A stretch of DNA of 7,721 bases, taken from assembly GCA_025361105.1 (NCBI GenBank), contig JANYAW010000243.1, positions 1-7,721 of the forward strand, written 5' to 3'. Both the position numbers and the translations under genes were made by a program. Origin of the DNA: Rhodocyclaceae bacterium. Lineage in GTDB: Bacteria; Pseudomonadota; Gammaproteobacteria; Burkholderiales; Rhodocyclaceae. Within the stretch, counting starts at the first letter, position 1, and each line of letters begins with the position of its first letter. Below, piece by piece: positions 1 through 6,720 of the stretch. The notes under the pieces are model-generated. The model ran no database searches, had not been told where the DNA came from, and worked only from the letters and a program-made list of their open reading frames with translations.

Positions 1-1
1 G

Positions 2-418
2 ATGCCGCCCGCGGTCGGCTGGTATTTCCTCGCGTTGGCGCTGTTGCTGCTGCTGGCGATGGCATTGCGTTGGTGCTGGCGACGCTGGCAAGCCAGTAGC
101 TATCGTCGCCACGCGCTCGAGGAATTGGCTATGCTGCGTGACGAAAATTCACCCATCAGCGCACTCGCTGCGCTGCTGCGTCGTGTCGCACTGCACGGTG
201 CAGCGCGTGAGCACATCGCTTCCTTGAGTGGCGATGCGTGGGCAGATTATTTGAAAAACAATTCCACACTCGTACTCAAGCCAAACGTCGCCACGCTGTT
301 ATGTCATGCAGCGTATGCCAAATTTCCAAGCAGCGATGCCACCGATATGGAAGCGGCATTTGTCTACGCGAGCGAATGGATAAAGCAGCATCGCGTGCAG
401 CAGGTGCCGGCATCATGA
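2..418 (+). CDS. DUF4381 family membrane protein of the Bat/MoxR locus (5' partial)
   Basis: The reading frame is open from the left edge. The first visible Met is probably internal, because family members usually carry a short Pro-rich segment before the Pro-Pro-x-x-x-Trp stretch seen here (PPAVGWY). One hydrophobic membrane segment (residues about 5-24 of the visible part) is followed by a basic stretch (RWCWRRW) and a roughly 110-residue cytoplasmic helical domain ending in a W-I-x-x-H-R motif. This size and plan fit DUF4381 proteins, which sit between the DUF58 and vWA genes of proteobacterial MoxR/Bat operons. Its biochemical role is unknown; it is presumed to be a membrane component of the MoxR-vWA complex. 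The stop overlaps the next start (ATGA, 415-418), consistent with translational coupling. The family call rests on topology, motifs and gene order, not on a database search. Confidence 0.75.
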   Translation: MPPAVGWYFLALALLLLLAMALRWCWRRWQASSYRRHALEELAMLRDENSPISALAALLRRVALHGAAREHIASLSGDAWADYLKNNSTLVLKPNVATLLCHAAYAKFPSSDATDMEAAFVYASEWIKQHRVQQVPAS

Positions 419-1497
419 ATTGGCTTACCGTGTTTTTGACCAGCTTGACTCCAGCATTCGATCAATTGCTATCAGGTGGCAGTTGGTCGATTGCATTCCC
501 TAGCGGCGCGTTGGAAATTACTTACCCCTTAGTCATTTTTTTAGCTCCCCTGCCCTTGCTGTTAACGCTATTCGCGCGGCCATTTCAAAGTCGTTTTGAG
601 GCAATTCATGTCCCCTTCTTTCGCGAAGTTGCCACCGCCGCCCGTGCGATTCCCAGCCCCGGCGCGGTAGTGTTGAGGCGCGGCGTACTTGAGCGAGGAG
701 TCTGCGTTCTGATTTGGTTGCTCTTGCTGGCGGCGTTGTCGCGTCCACAGTGGGTTGATCCACCGCTGGAGCGAATTCAACCGGGGCGCGATTTGTTACT
801 CGCCGTAGATATTTCGCAGTCGATGGATGAAACCGATTTCGCCAGCGAAAACGGCAAACGGATACAACGCCTGAGCGCCATCAAGCAAGTGCTGGATCAA
901 TTCATCGCCACGCGCACCGGTGATCGCATCGCTTTGGTCGTCTTTGGCGACGGCGCTTATGTGCATGTGCCGTTCACGCTCGACCATGCACTGCTACGGC
1001 AAATGCTGACCGAACTGCAGGTCGGGATGGCGGGTGCGCGCACCCGCATTGGCGATGCGATTGGACTGGCGATTAAATTATTCAGCGTCAGCGACGCGCG
1101 ACACAAAGTGATGATCGTGCTCTCGGATGGTAACGACACCGGCAGCAAAATTCCGCCCGAAACCGCCGCCACAATTGCTCATCAACGTGGGGTAATAATT
1201 CATGCTGTCGCGATTGGTGACCCAGCCACGCGCGGCAATGAAAAAGTTCAATTGGCAAGCTTGCAGGACATCGCTCGTCTGGGTGGTGGCAGCTTTGCGC
1301 TGGGTACGGATTTGCGGCAACTCAGCGCGATATATCGTCGCCTTGATGTGCTGGAGAAACAGGATTTTCAAACGCTGAGTTATCGCGCCCGTCATCCCTT
1401 GTTTCAATGGCCGCTAGGGATAGCGGTGGCGCTGATGGCGATTTTGCAACTGATGTTGATGCTAGGCGCGACATGGCAGCGACTGCGACATGAGTGA
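415..1497 (+). CDS. BatA-like von Willebrand factor A (vWA) membrane protein, intact MIDAS
   Basis: A 360-residue protein. Two hydrophobic segments come first (about 37-53, and about 96-109 just before SRPQW), matching the Bat N-terminal region. A vWA domain follows (about 126-320) and a C-terminal membrane segment lies near 328-350. The metal-ion-dependent adhesion site is complete: D132-x-S134-x-S136 in DISQSM, T210 in GARTRIGDA, and D238 in VLSDGND. In the family the vWA domain binds a divalent metal and partner proteins, and is thought to be a client or adaptor of the MoxR ATPase. ATG 415 was chosen because it overlaps the previous stop and has AGGTG 8 bases upstream (402-406). An upstream ATG at 238 would run 176 bases inside the preceding gene with no family-like sequence. 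Its 3' end overlaps the next gene by 8 bases. Confidence 0.9.
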   Translation: MNWLTVFLTSLTPAFDQLLSGGSWSIAFPSGALEITYPLVIFLAPLPLLLTLFARPFQSRFEAIHVPFFREVATAARAIPSPGAVVLRRGVLERGVCVLIWLLLLAALSRPQWVDPPLERIQPGRDLLLAVDISQSMDETDFASENGKRIQRLSAIKQVLDQFIATRTGDRIALVVFGDGAYVHVPFTLDHALLRQMLTELQVGMAGARTRIGDAIGLAIKLFSVSDARHKVMIVLSDGNDTGSKIPPETAATIAHQRGVIIHAVAIGDPATRGNEKVQLASLQDIARLGGGSFALGTDLRQLSAIYRRLDVLEKQDFQTLSYRARHPLFQWPLGIAVALMAILQLMLMLGATWQRLRHE

Positions 1498-2476
1498 GAC
1501 AAATTTCATTTCCAGTCTTGTTGCTTTGCTGCCAACAACAATTGAGGAATTCCATTTCCTGCGTCCGCTCTGGTTAGGTTTGTTACCGCTGGCGATTGCG
1601 TTTCACTGGGCATTATTGCAACGCCATTCGGCCGAGAAAATTTGGCACAATGTGATCGCACCGCATCTCTTGGCGCACCTGACGCTGAACCGCGCACGCA
1701 CTTGGCGGTTTGAGCCGCGCTTGAGCTTAACGCTGGCATTGATACTTGCCGGCATCGCACTGGCCGGCCCAACATGGGAAAGAGAGCCGCCACCATTTGT
1801 CGAAGATCGTGCGCCGTTAATCATCGCCTTGGATTTAGGGTCGTCGATGAATTCAAGTGACGTGCAACCAACCCGACTGACCCGCGCCAAGCAAAAAATT
1901 CGTGATTTGCTGAACCTGCGGCGCGGTGCACGCACGGCGCTCATCGTCTATGGCGCGTCGGCACACATGGGTCTGCCATTGACGGACGATGGAAAGTTGC
2001 TGGCGACTTACGTTGACGTGCTGGACACAAATATCCTGCCGCAAACGGGCAAGCACACCGACGAAGCGCTACGGCTTGCCGATGCGCTGTTGGCCAAAGA
2101 ATCAGTGGCCGGTTCGGTGGTGTTGCTGACCGACGGCGTTGAAGAAACCGCCGCGCAACATGCGGATGCGATGTCGACAACGCATCGCATCGTTTGGGGA
2201 ATCGGCCCGACTGATGACAGCAGTGTCTCGCGAAACAACGCCTTCAAACGTGAAAAGTTGGTGGATTTTTCAACGACTATCAACGCGAGTTTTGTTCCAC
2301 TGAGTTTGGAAAATACAGACGTGATTTCGGTACAGCGACAGATTGATACGCATCTCGAACAAGCGCAACTTAGTACCAGTACCACACGCTGGCACGACGC
2401 GGGCTATTGGCTGCTGTGGCCGCTGATGCTACTTGCTACGCTGTCGTTTCGGCGCGGCTGGACGGTGCGTTGGTGA
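1490..2476 (+). CDS. BatB-like vWA membrane protein without fused TPR, altered MIDAS
   Basis: A 328-residue protein. It has hydrophobic segments at about 26-43 and 78-94 (ending LAGPTWE, the usual Bat pattern), a vWA domain from about 108 to 290, and a C-terminal membrane segment at about 304-318 followed by the basic end FRRGW. The family signature V-x-P-[ST]-R-[LM]-x-x-[AK]-K is present (VQPTRLTRAK, 125-134). The MIDAS reads D115-L-G117-S-S119, so the first serine of D-x-S-x-S is glycine. T190 and D215 (LLTDG) are plausible remaining metal ligands. In many proteobacteria this domain continues into TPR repeats. Here it stops, and the TPR part is encoded by the next gene with a one-base TGATG stop/start overlap. 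It probably acts with the preceding vWA protein in the same envelope complex. No clear Shine-Dalgarno is seen, so translation may be coupled. Confidence 0.87.
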   Translation: MSETNFISSLVALLPTTIEEFHFLRPLWLGLLPLAIAFHWALLQRHSAEKIWHNVIAPHLLAHLTLNRARTWRFEPRLSLTLALILAGIALAGPTWEREPPPFVEDRAPLIIALDLGSSMNSSDVQPTRLTRAKQKIRDLLNLRRGARTALIVYGASAHMGLPLTDDGKLLATYVDVLDTNILPQTGKHTDEALRLADALLAKESVAGSVVLLTDGVEETAAQHADAMSTTHRIVWGIGPTDDSSVSRNNAFKREKLVDFSTTINASFVPLSLENTDVISVQRQIDTHLEQAQLSTSTTRWHDAGYWLLWPLMLLATLSFRRGWTVRW

Positions 2477-3147
2477 TGCAAACACGTCGCCATCCGCTCG
2501 ATACGGTGCTGATGCTCGCCTTGCTGTCGGTCGTGAGTGTGCTCATCTTCGGTACGCTACGCGATGAGTTTTTCTGGAAGACGCCAAATCAACTTGGCTT
2601 TGACGAATATCTTGCGCAAGATTTTCCGGCGGCCGAGCGGCATTTTCAAAACCCTCAGTGGAAAGCCAGCGCTTGTTATCGACGCGGCGATTACCTTTGT
2701 GCCGCAGAATATTTCGCAATGAACAACGACACAAATCGTGCCGAGGCGGCCTACAACCTCGGCAATACCTTGGCGCGTTCAGGAAAAGCCGGCAGCCTCA
2801 CCGCTGCGCTGGCAAGTTATCAAACCGCCTTAAAGCACCATCCTGAGTGGGCGCTGGCAATCCACAATCAACGCGTCGTGGCAGATTTATTGCTCGTTCA
2901 ACATGCCAAGAAAAAATCAGACGATGGCGACGGCGAGGCAAGTGAACCAAATGACGAAGCCGAAGGCACCGTGGTCGACAATCGCGCCAAACACGGTAAG
3001 CCGGGCGAGGTCAGCATCGAGAAACTTGACGCAAATTCTGTCGATCAAATTTGGTTACGCAATGTCAAAACCGATCCCGCTGCGTTCTTGCGTTTGCGTT
3101 TTGCTGCTGAACAATTGACGCGCAACAGTACGGCGGTAAAGCCATGA
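2476..3147 (+). CDS. BatC/BatE-like TPR protein with N-terminal membrane anchor
   Basis: A 223-residue protein from ATG 2476. An N-terminal hydrophobic segment (about 10-28) acts as anchor or uncleaved signal. Two helical hairpins follow: A-A-E-R-H-F (52-57) with C-Y-R-R-G-D-Y (67-73), then a clear TPR at about 89-122 (EAAYNLGN, then ALASYQTALKHHPE). A charged, low-complexity linker (about 145-180, rich in D, E and K) leads to a C-terminal W-L-R-x-V-x-x-D-P motif (193-201), which is also found at the end of fused vWA-TPR Bat proteins. This supports the view that the gene is the detached C-terminal half of a BatB-type fusion. TPRs mediate protein-protein contacts, so a scaffold role is inferred. 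An in-frame ATG at 2407 was rejected because it would overlap the vWA gene by 70 bases. The gene ends in an ATGA overlap with the BatD-like gene. Confidence 0.85.
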   Translation: MQTRRHPLDTVLMLALLSVVSVLIFGTLRDEFFWKTPNQLGFDEYLAQDFPAAERHFQNPQWKASACYRRGDYLCAAEYFAMNNDTNRAEAAYNLGNTLARSGKAGSLTAALASYQTALKHHPEWALAIHNQRVVADLLLVQHAKKKSDDGDGEASEPNDEAEGTVVDNRAKHGKPGEVSIEKLDANSVDQIWLRNVKTDPAAFLRLRFAAEQLTRNSTAVKP

Positions 3148-4526
3148 TGCGCAGCGTGCTTTTGGTTCTCTGCCTCTACGGCCTCTTCGGCTCTGCACTC
3201 GCCGCACAGCCTCCCGTTATTCGCACCGAAATCAGCCCGCGCAGTGTAGTAGTCGGTCAAACTGTCACGCTGCGCGTTGATATTTTCGTGCCGACCTGGT
3301 TCACCGCGCCGATTGAATATCCATCCAGCATCGCCGTGGCTGGTGCAACAGCGCAACTGAGCGATTCCGCGGCCACCAATTTGACTGAGCATATCGACGG
3401 CCAAAGTTATGCCGGCATGTCGCGCAGCTATACGGTGGTCGCCCAGCGCGCAGGCGATTTCCAAATTCCAATGCTGCCTATCAATATCAGTTATTCGCTC
3501 GATGGCAAACCGCGAATGTTGACGCTGCAAACCACGCCGCAAAATTTTCGCGCGACATTGCCGAGCGGCGCTGAGGCGCTGGGATATTTTTTTGCCAGCC
3601 CGGCGTACAGCATCAAGCAATCAATTGATCGCCCGTTGACCAAACTCAAAGTCGGCGATGCGATTGTCCGTCGCATCACGCAACGTGCGTCAGCAGTCGC
3701 TGCGATGAATCTGCCTGCGCTGACGTTTGCCGCGCTTGATGATGGCAGCATTTATCCCGCAGAAGCGCAACTGAACGACAGCGGCGGAGAACGCGGCAGC
3801 ATGCGCGTTGGCGAACGCATCGACAGCGTGACCTATGTCTTGCGTAAAGCGGGGCCGTATGAATTGCCCAGCTTGAAAGTTGCCTGGTTCGACACCATTG
3901 GCGGAAAAATGCGCTGGGCAAGCGTGCCAGCCTTGCGTTTTGACGTGGTACCCGATCCGCGTGCAGTTGCGTCCGTCAAACCTTCATCCAGTGTTGGTGA
4001 CGGCGTGTCACCAGCACCAACTGACGATTTCAGCCTGCGCAGAATGTTGCTGAATTTCTGGCGACATCCGCTGGCACTGACTACCGCATCTGTCTTGATG
4101 CCGTTGCTGTTAGTGGCTTATGCGCTCAAACGTCGTGGCATCAATCTAGCTCGGGTTTGGCAGGCGTGGCAACAACGCCGTCGTGATGCCGAACCAGCTC
4201 ACTTCCAGCGCTGCTTGGCGAGCTTGCGGCAGGCCACGGTGATACAAGCATTGAATGCGACGATGCAGTGGCTCAATCAACTCAAACGAAACGGCAGCAG
4301 CGCGTCGCTCACGCAGTTTGCCGTGAATTTTGGCGACGATGATTTTCGGCAACAAGTCACCTATCTGCAAAGTCATTTGTTTGCGAAAAATAAATCCCCT
4401 ATCCAATGGAACGCAGTGACTTATCAACGAGCGCTGGTTAGGGCGCGCCAGCGCTGGCTACGCGCACAGAAAACCTCAACTCCCGGCAGTGATAATCTCG
4501 CAGCACTCAATCCAATTTCATCTTGA
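3144..4526 (+). CDS. BatD-like periplasmic/membrane protein
   Basis: A 460-residue protein. A signal peptide covers about 1-20, with a hydrophobic core and likely cleavage in SALA-AQ. A long extracytoplasmic beta-rich part follows, opening with I-S-P-R-S-V-x-V-G-Q-T-V-T-L-R-V, the hallmark first strand of BatD Ig-like domains. One membrane segment lies at about 310-328, followed by KRR. A basic cytoplasmic tail of about 130 residues ends NPISS. This architecture and its position after the vWA and TPR genes match BatD (oxygen-tolerance) proteins. The molecular function is not established; it is thought to be the periplasmic partner of the Bat complex. ATG 3144 overlaps the previous stop (ATGA), but the adjacent in-frame ATG at 3147 is equally possible. 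Residues 286-294, in the linker before the membrane segment, are encoded by the 25-base tract duplicated at 6571. Confidence 0.85.
   Translation: MMRSVLLVLCLYGLFGSALAAQPPVIRTEISPRSVVVGQTVTLRVDIFVPTWFTAPIEYPSSIAVAGATAQLSDSAATNLTEHIDGQSYAGMSRSYTVVAQRAGDFQIPMLPINISYSLDGKPRMLTLQTTPQNFRATLPSGAEALGYFFASPAYSIKQSIDRPLTKLKVGDAIVRRITQRASAVAAMNLPALTFAALDDGSIYPAEAQLNDSGGERGSMRVGERIDSVTYVLRKAGPYELPSLKVAWFDTIGGKMRWASVPALRFDVVPDPRAVASVKPSSSVGDGVSPAPTDDFSLRRMLLNFWRHPLALTTASVLMPLLLVAYALKRRGINLARVWQAWQQRRRDAEPAHFQRCLASLRQATVIQALNATMQWLNQLKRNGSSASLTQFAVNFGDDDFRQQVTYLQSHLFAKNKSPIQWNAVTYQRALVRARQRWLRAQKTSTPGSDNLAALNPISS
4000..4024 (+). repeat. 25-base exact repeat, copy 1 (inside the BatD-like gene)
   Basis: Identical over 25 bases to 6571-6595; the core reads GTGTCACCAGCACCAAC. 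With one mismatch allowed, the match extends to 4028. It encodes the linker peptide DGVSPAPTD of the BatD-like protein. The flank at 3995-4013 adds an inverted repeat (TGGTGAC, 5-base loop, GTCACCA) that the other copy lacks. A chance 25-base match in a window this size is negligible (expected about 1e-8), so the copies share an origin, though mechanism and direction are unknown. Confidence 0.9.
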
Positions 4527-4532
4527 ATCGTC

Positions 4533-5405
4533 ATGACCCACTCAACGCACTCAACAACCCTCACCCGACAACTTGCCGAGCTGGACACGCAGGGCTACAC
4601 CATCATCGAGAATTTTCTGGACGCGGAACGCTTGCGCCGTGTCCGTGCCGGGCTTGCGCCGTTTTTGAGCACACATTCCGGGAGAAATAATTTTGAAGGT
4701 TTGAAAACCGAGCGCGTCTACACACTGATTGGTCGCGGCAAAATTTTCGAGGAAATCACTGAAGATCAACGCGTGTTGGACATCCTCGACGTGCTGCTAC
4801 GACCGGGTTATCTGCTCACCGCCAGCCAAGCCATTTGCATATCGCCTGGCGAAACGCCGCAACCGATTCATTACGACGATTCGTTTTATCCCATTCCTCG
4901 GCCACGGCCATCGATTAGCGTGAGCACGATAGTCGCGGTAGATGCCTTCACCACCCATAACGGCTGTACGGAAATTATCCCTGGCAGTCACCAATGGAGT
5001 GACGCGCAAATTGCCGGTGTTTATGACGGCTTGGATCACGATGCGCCGACACCGGCGGCGATAGCAAAAATGCTGGTACCCGTCGTCATGCCGGCCGGTT
5101 CGTGCATCGTGTTTCAAGGCACGCTGCTGCATCGCGGCGGTGCCAATCGCAGCGACGCTCCGCGTCTGGCCTTCTCGAATCAATATTGCGAACCCTGGGC
5201 GCGTACCCAAGAAAATTATTTTCTCGGCATGCCACCAGAACTGGTACGCGAGCTCTCGCCGCGTTTGCAATCGCTACTGGGTTATTCCGTCATGCCGCCC
5301 TTCATGGGCCATGTCACCGCCTCGCACCCGACCAAAGTTTTGCCTGCCGAATACGTCAATACGGTGATGGCAAATCGCGCACTGATTCCGCCGGGCGAAC
5401 AATGA
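4533..5405 (+). CDS. Phytanoyl-CoA dioxygenase (PhyH)-family Fe(II)/2-oxoglutarate oxygenase
   Basis: A 290-residue protein, the usual size for bacterial PhyH enzymes. These use Fe(II), O2 and 2-oxoglutarate to hydroxylate small molecules in the cytoplasm. The N-terminal helix and strand Q-G-Y-T-I-I-E-N-F-L (20-29) are typical. The iron-binding facial triad is visible as H113-x-D115 (PIHYDD) and H200 (LLHRGGANRS). R211 (APRLAF) is the expected 2-oxoglutarate carboxylate anchor. The motif G-C-T-E-I-I-P-G-S-H (144-153) is a family hallmark. No residue known to be essential is missing, so an active enzyme is expected. The substrate cannot be deduced; the family includes ectoine, amino-acid and natural-product hydroxylases. 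The start lies 6 bases after the BatD-like stop with no Shine-Dalgarno, which suggests read-through from the bat operon. The stop overlaps the transporter start (ATGA), so enzyme and transporter probably work on the same or related compounds. Confidence 0.9.
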   Translation: MTHSTHSTTLTRQLAELDTQGYTIIENFLDAERLRRVRAGLAPFLSTHSGRNNFEGLKTERVYTLIGRGKIFEEITEDQRVLDILDVLLRPGYLLTASQAICISPGETPQPIHYDDSFYPIPRPRPSISVSTIVAVDAFTTHNGCTEIIPGSHQWSDAQIAGVYDGLDHDAPTPAAIAKMLVPVVMPAGSCIVFQGTLLHRGGANRSDAPRLAFSNQYCEPWARTQENYFLGMPPELVRELSPRLQSLLGYSVMPPFMGHVTASHPTKVLPAEYVNTVMANRALIPPGEQ

Positions 5406-6571
5406 AAACTGAACACCGCAACATCGCGCTGCTGGCCGCGGCGCAATCGCTGCTGCTCGCCAACGGCATCACCCTGGTCGCCATCAATAGCTTGCTCGGC
5501 TTGCAACTCGCACCCGACCGAAGGCTGGCCACGCTGCCGGTCACCACCTATGTCATCGGTGGTGCACTGTCGACATTTGCGGCGGCGTTTTTCATGCGGC
5601 GTTACGGTCGTCGTGCCGGATTCATGCTGGGTGGCAGCTTCGCTTTGGTCGCCGCATTACTCGGCGCGCTGGCCGTTTGGCAGGGTAATTTTTGGTTGCT
5701 GTGCGCCGCGACCGTACTCGCCGGTGTGTACAACGCCTTTGGTCAACAATATCGCTTTGCAGCGGCCGATAGCGTCGAGCTGGATTGGAAGGGCAAGGCA
5801 ATTTCGCTTACCTTGGCCGGCGGAATTCTCGGTGGCGTGTTCGGTCCGGAGTTGAGCAAGTTGAGTCGCAGTTTGCTGGAGCCACCCTTCCTCGCCAGCT
5901 ATTTGGTATTGGCTGTGTTTGGCATCTTGTCGATCTTGATTGCCAGTCGGCTCAAGATCCCTCTATTGACCACCGCCGAGCAAAGCCATGGTGGGCGACC
6001 GATGGGTGAAATCATGCGGCAGCCTGATGTCATCGTCGCCGTCTGCGCTGCGGTCTGCGGGTATGCCACGATGAACTTGCTGATGACCGCCACGCCGCTG
6101 GCAATGGACTTCTGCGGCTTGCAATTTAATGACACAGCGTTTGTCTTGCAATGGCATGTGATCGGCATGTTTGCGCCATCATTTTTCACTGGCGATTTAA
6201 TCAAACGCTTTGGCATCAGAACCATTCTGATTACCGGCGCACTGCTAATGTTCATCTGCGCCGCTATTGCCTTGTCCGGCGTGACGCTGATGCATTTTTG
6301 GTGGACATTAGTACTGCTCGGTCTCGGTTGGAATTTTCTATTCATCGGCGGCACCACACTACTCAGCGCCTCCTGCCAACCTGCCGAGCGCGCCAAAGTC
6401 CAAGGCACCAACGATTTTCTCGTGCTCGGCACACAAGCACTCACCTCACTCGGCGCGGGTGTAATGATTATGAGCACAGGCTGGCACAGCTTGATTTATT
6501 TCGCCTTGCCGATGGTGGCACTGACAGCATTGGTTACGGTGTTGTTCTGGCGACGGCGGATGTCGACATAA
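5402..6571 (+). CDS. Major facilitator superfamily (MFS) transporter
   Basis: A 389-residue inner-membrane protein with about 12 hydrophobic segments and a short polar middle loop (about 182-205), a standard MFS plan. The loop between segments 2 and 3 carries a motif-A relative (FFMRRYGRRAGF, 63-74) in which Arg66 replaces the usual Asp. The equivalent loop in the second half is GDLIKRFG. The stretch YRFAAADSV followed by GPELSK is common in one branch of proteobacterial MFS proteins of unknown substrate. ATG 5402 overlaps the PhyH stop by the ATGA arrangement. An in-frame upstream ATG at 5102 would lie 300 bases inside the PhyH gene and was rejected. Likely proton-coupled import or export of the PhyH substrate or product is inferred from linkage only. 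The last base of its TAA stop is the first base of the downstream repeat copy. Confidence 0.9.
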   Translation: MKTEHRNIALLAAAQSLLLANGITLVAINSLLGLQLAPDRRLATLPVTTYVIGGALSTFAAAFFMRRYGRRAGFMLGGSFALVAALLGALAVWQGNFWLLCAATVLAGVYNAFGQQYRFAAADSVELDWKGKAISLTLAGGILGGVFGPELSKLSRSLLEPPFLASYLVLAVFGILSILIASRLKIPLLTTAEQSHGGRPMGEIMRQPDVIVAVCAAVCGYATMNLLMTATPLAMDFCGLQFNDTAFVLQWHVIGMFAPSFFTGDLIKRFGIRTILITGALLMFICAAIALSGVTLMHFWWTLVLLGLGWNFLFIGGTTLLSASCQPAERAKVQGTNDFLVLGTQALTSLGAGVMIMSTGWHSLIYFALPMVALTALVTVLFWRRRMST

Positions 6572-6595
6572 CGGCGTGTCACCAGCACCAACTGA
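6571..6595 (+). repeat. 25-base exact repeat, copy 2 (starts on the MFS stop codon)
   Basis: A perfect 25-base copy of 4000-4024 that begins with the final A of the transporter's TAA stop, then runs into the intergenic gap; 28 of 29 bases match through 6599. In the frame matching the BatD-like gene it reads NGVSPAPTDDLSL against DGVSPAPTDDFSL. The frame stays open from the GTG at 6576 to a TAA at 6663-6665. The inverted-repeat arm of copy 1 is absent here, so this is not a simple conserved hairpin element. No flanking target-site duplication or transposase was seen. Confidence 0.9.
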
Positions 6596-6720
6596 TGATC
6601 TGTCACTTACCCATTCACCCCAATTATTCGCAAATTCAACCGATATTGCTGCAATCCGTCGCTAACGGCTGGCAAGCCGATGCCTGCTACCTAGAATGCA
6701 AGCAGTCGAATAACAGTTGA
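6595..6720 (+). CDS. Possible 41-residue small ORF, uncertain
   Basis: ATG 6595 opens a 41-codon frame whose TGA (6718-6720) shares its A with a possible ATG start of the next gene (TGATG), the same arrangement as between the vWA and TPR genes. The predicted peptide (starts MICHLPIHP, ends CKQSNNS, three Cys) resembles nothing I recognise and has no membrane segment. There is no convincing Shine-Dalgarno, and its start lies within the duplicated tract region. The candidate promoter for the next gene would lie inside it, which argues against it being a real gene. It could equally be a chance frame. Confidence 0.15.
   Translation: MICHLPIHPNYSQIQPILLQSVANGWQADACYLECKQSNNS
6669..6697 (+). promoter_or_regulatory. 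Candidate sigma70-type promoter for the histidine-kinase-like gene
   Basis: CTGGCA (6669-6674, 4 of 6 to TTGACA) is separated by 17 bases from TAGAAT (6692-6697, 5 of 6 to TATAAT). Transcription would begin near 6704, giving a leader of about 20 bases before ATG 6726. It was found by eye, and such matches occur by chance. Position and spacing make it the best candidate in the gap. Confidence 0.35.

Noticed and set aside
69..79. Reverse-complement partial match (GTTGGTGCTGG) to the 25-base repeat
   Set aside because: Only 11 contiguous bases match, in a Trp-Cys-Trp coding stretch. This is too short to call a third copy.
238..414. Longer N-terminus for the first vWA protein (ATG 238)
   Set aside because: It would overlap the DUF4381 gene by about 180 bases. 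The extension lacks family-like sequence, and ATG 415 has a suitable ribosome site and an ATGA overlap.
3045..3620. 191-codon open frame on the minus strand
   Set aside because: It lies wholly over the TPR and BatD-like genes, which have clear family motifs. The composition looks like an antisense shadow of codon-biased coding DNA, with no recognisable domain.
3995..4013. Inverted repeat TGGTGAC / GTCACCA as a terminator or operator
   Set aside because: It lies inside the BatD-like coding region, has no T-run, and is not preserved in the second copy of the adjoining repeat.
5102..5401. Longer N-terminus for the MFS protein (ATG 5102)
   Set aside because: It would run through the catalytic C-terminal third of the PhyH gene. 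The added residues are Arg/Ser-rich and not MFS-like.
5899..6477. 192-codon minus-strand open frame under the transporter
   Set aside because: Antisense to conserved MFS coding sequence and free of recognisable motifs; long antisense frames are common at this composition.
6666..6679. CGGCT-GGCA-AGCCG hairpin as terminator of the upstream operon
   Set aside because: The stem is only 5 bp, no T-tract follows, and it overlaps the candidate -35 element.
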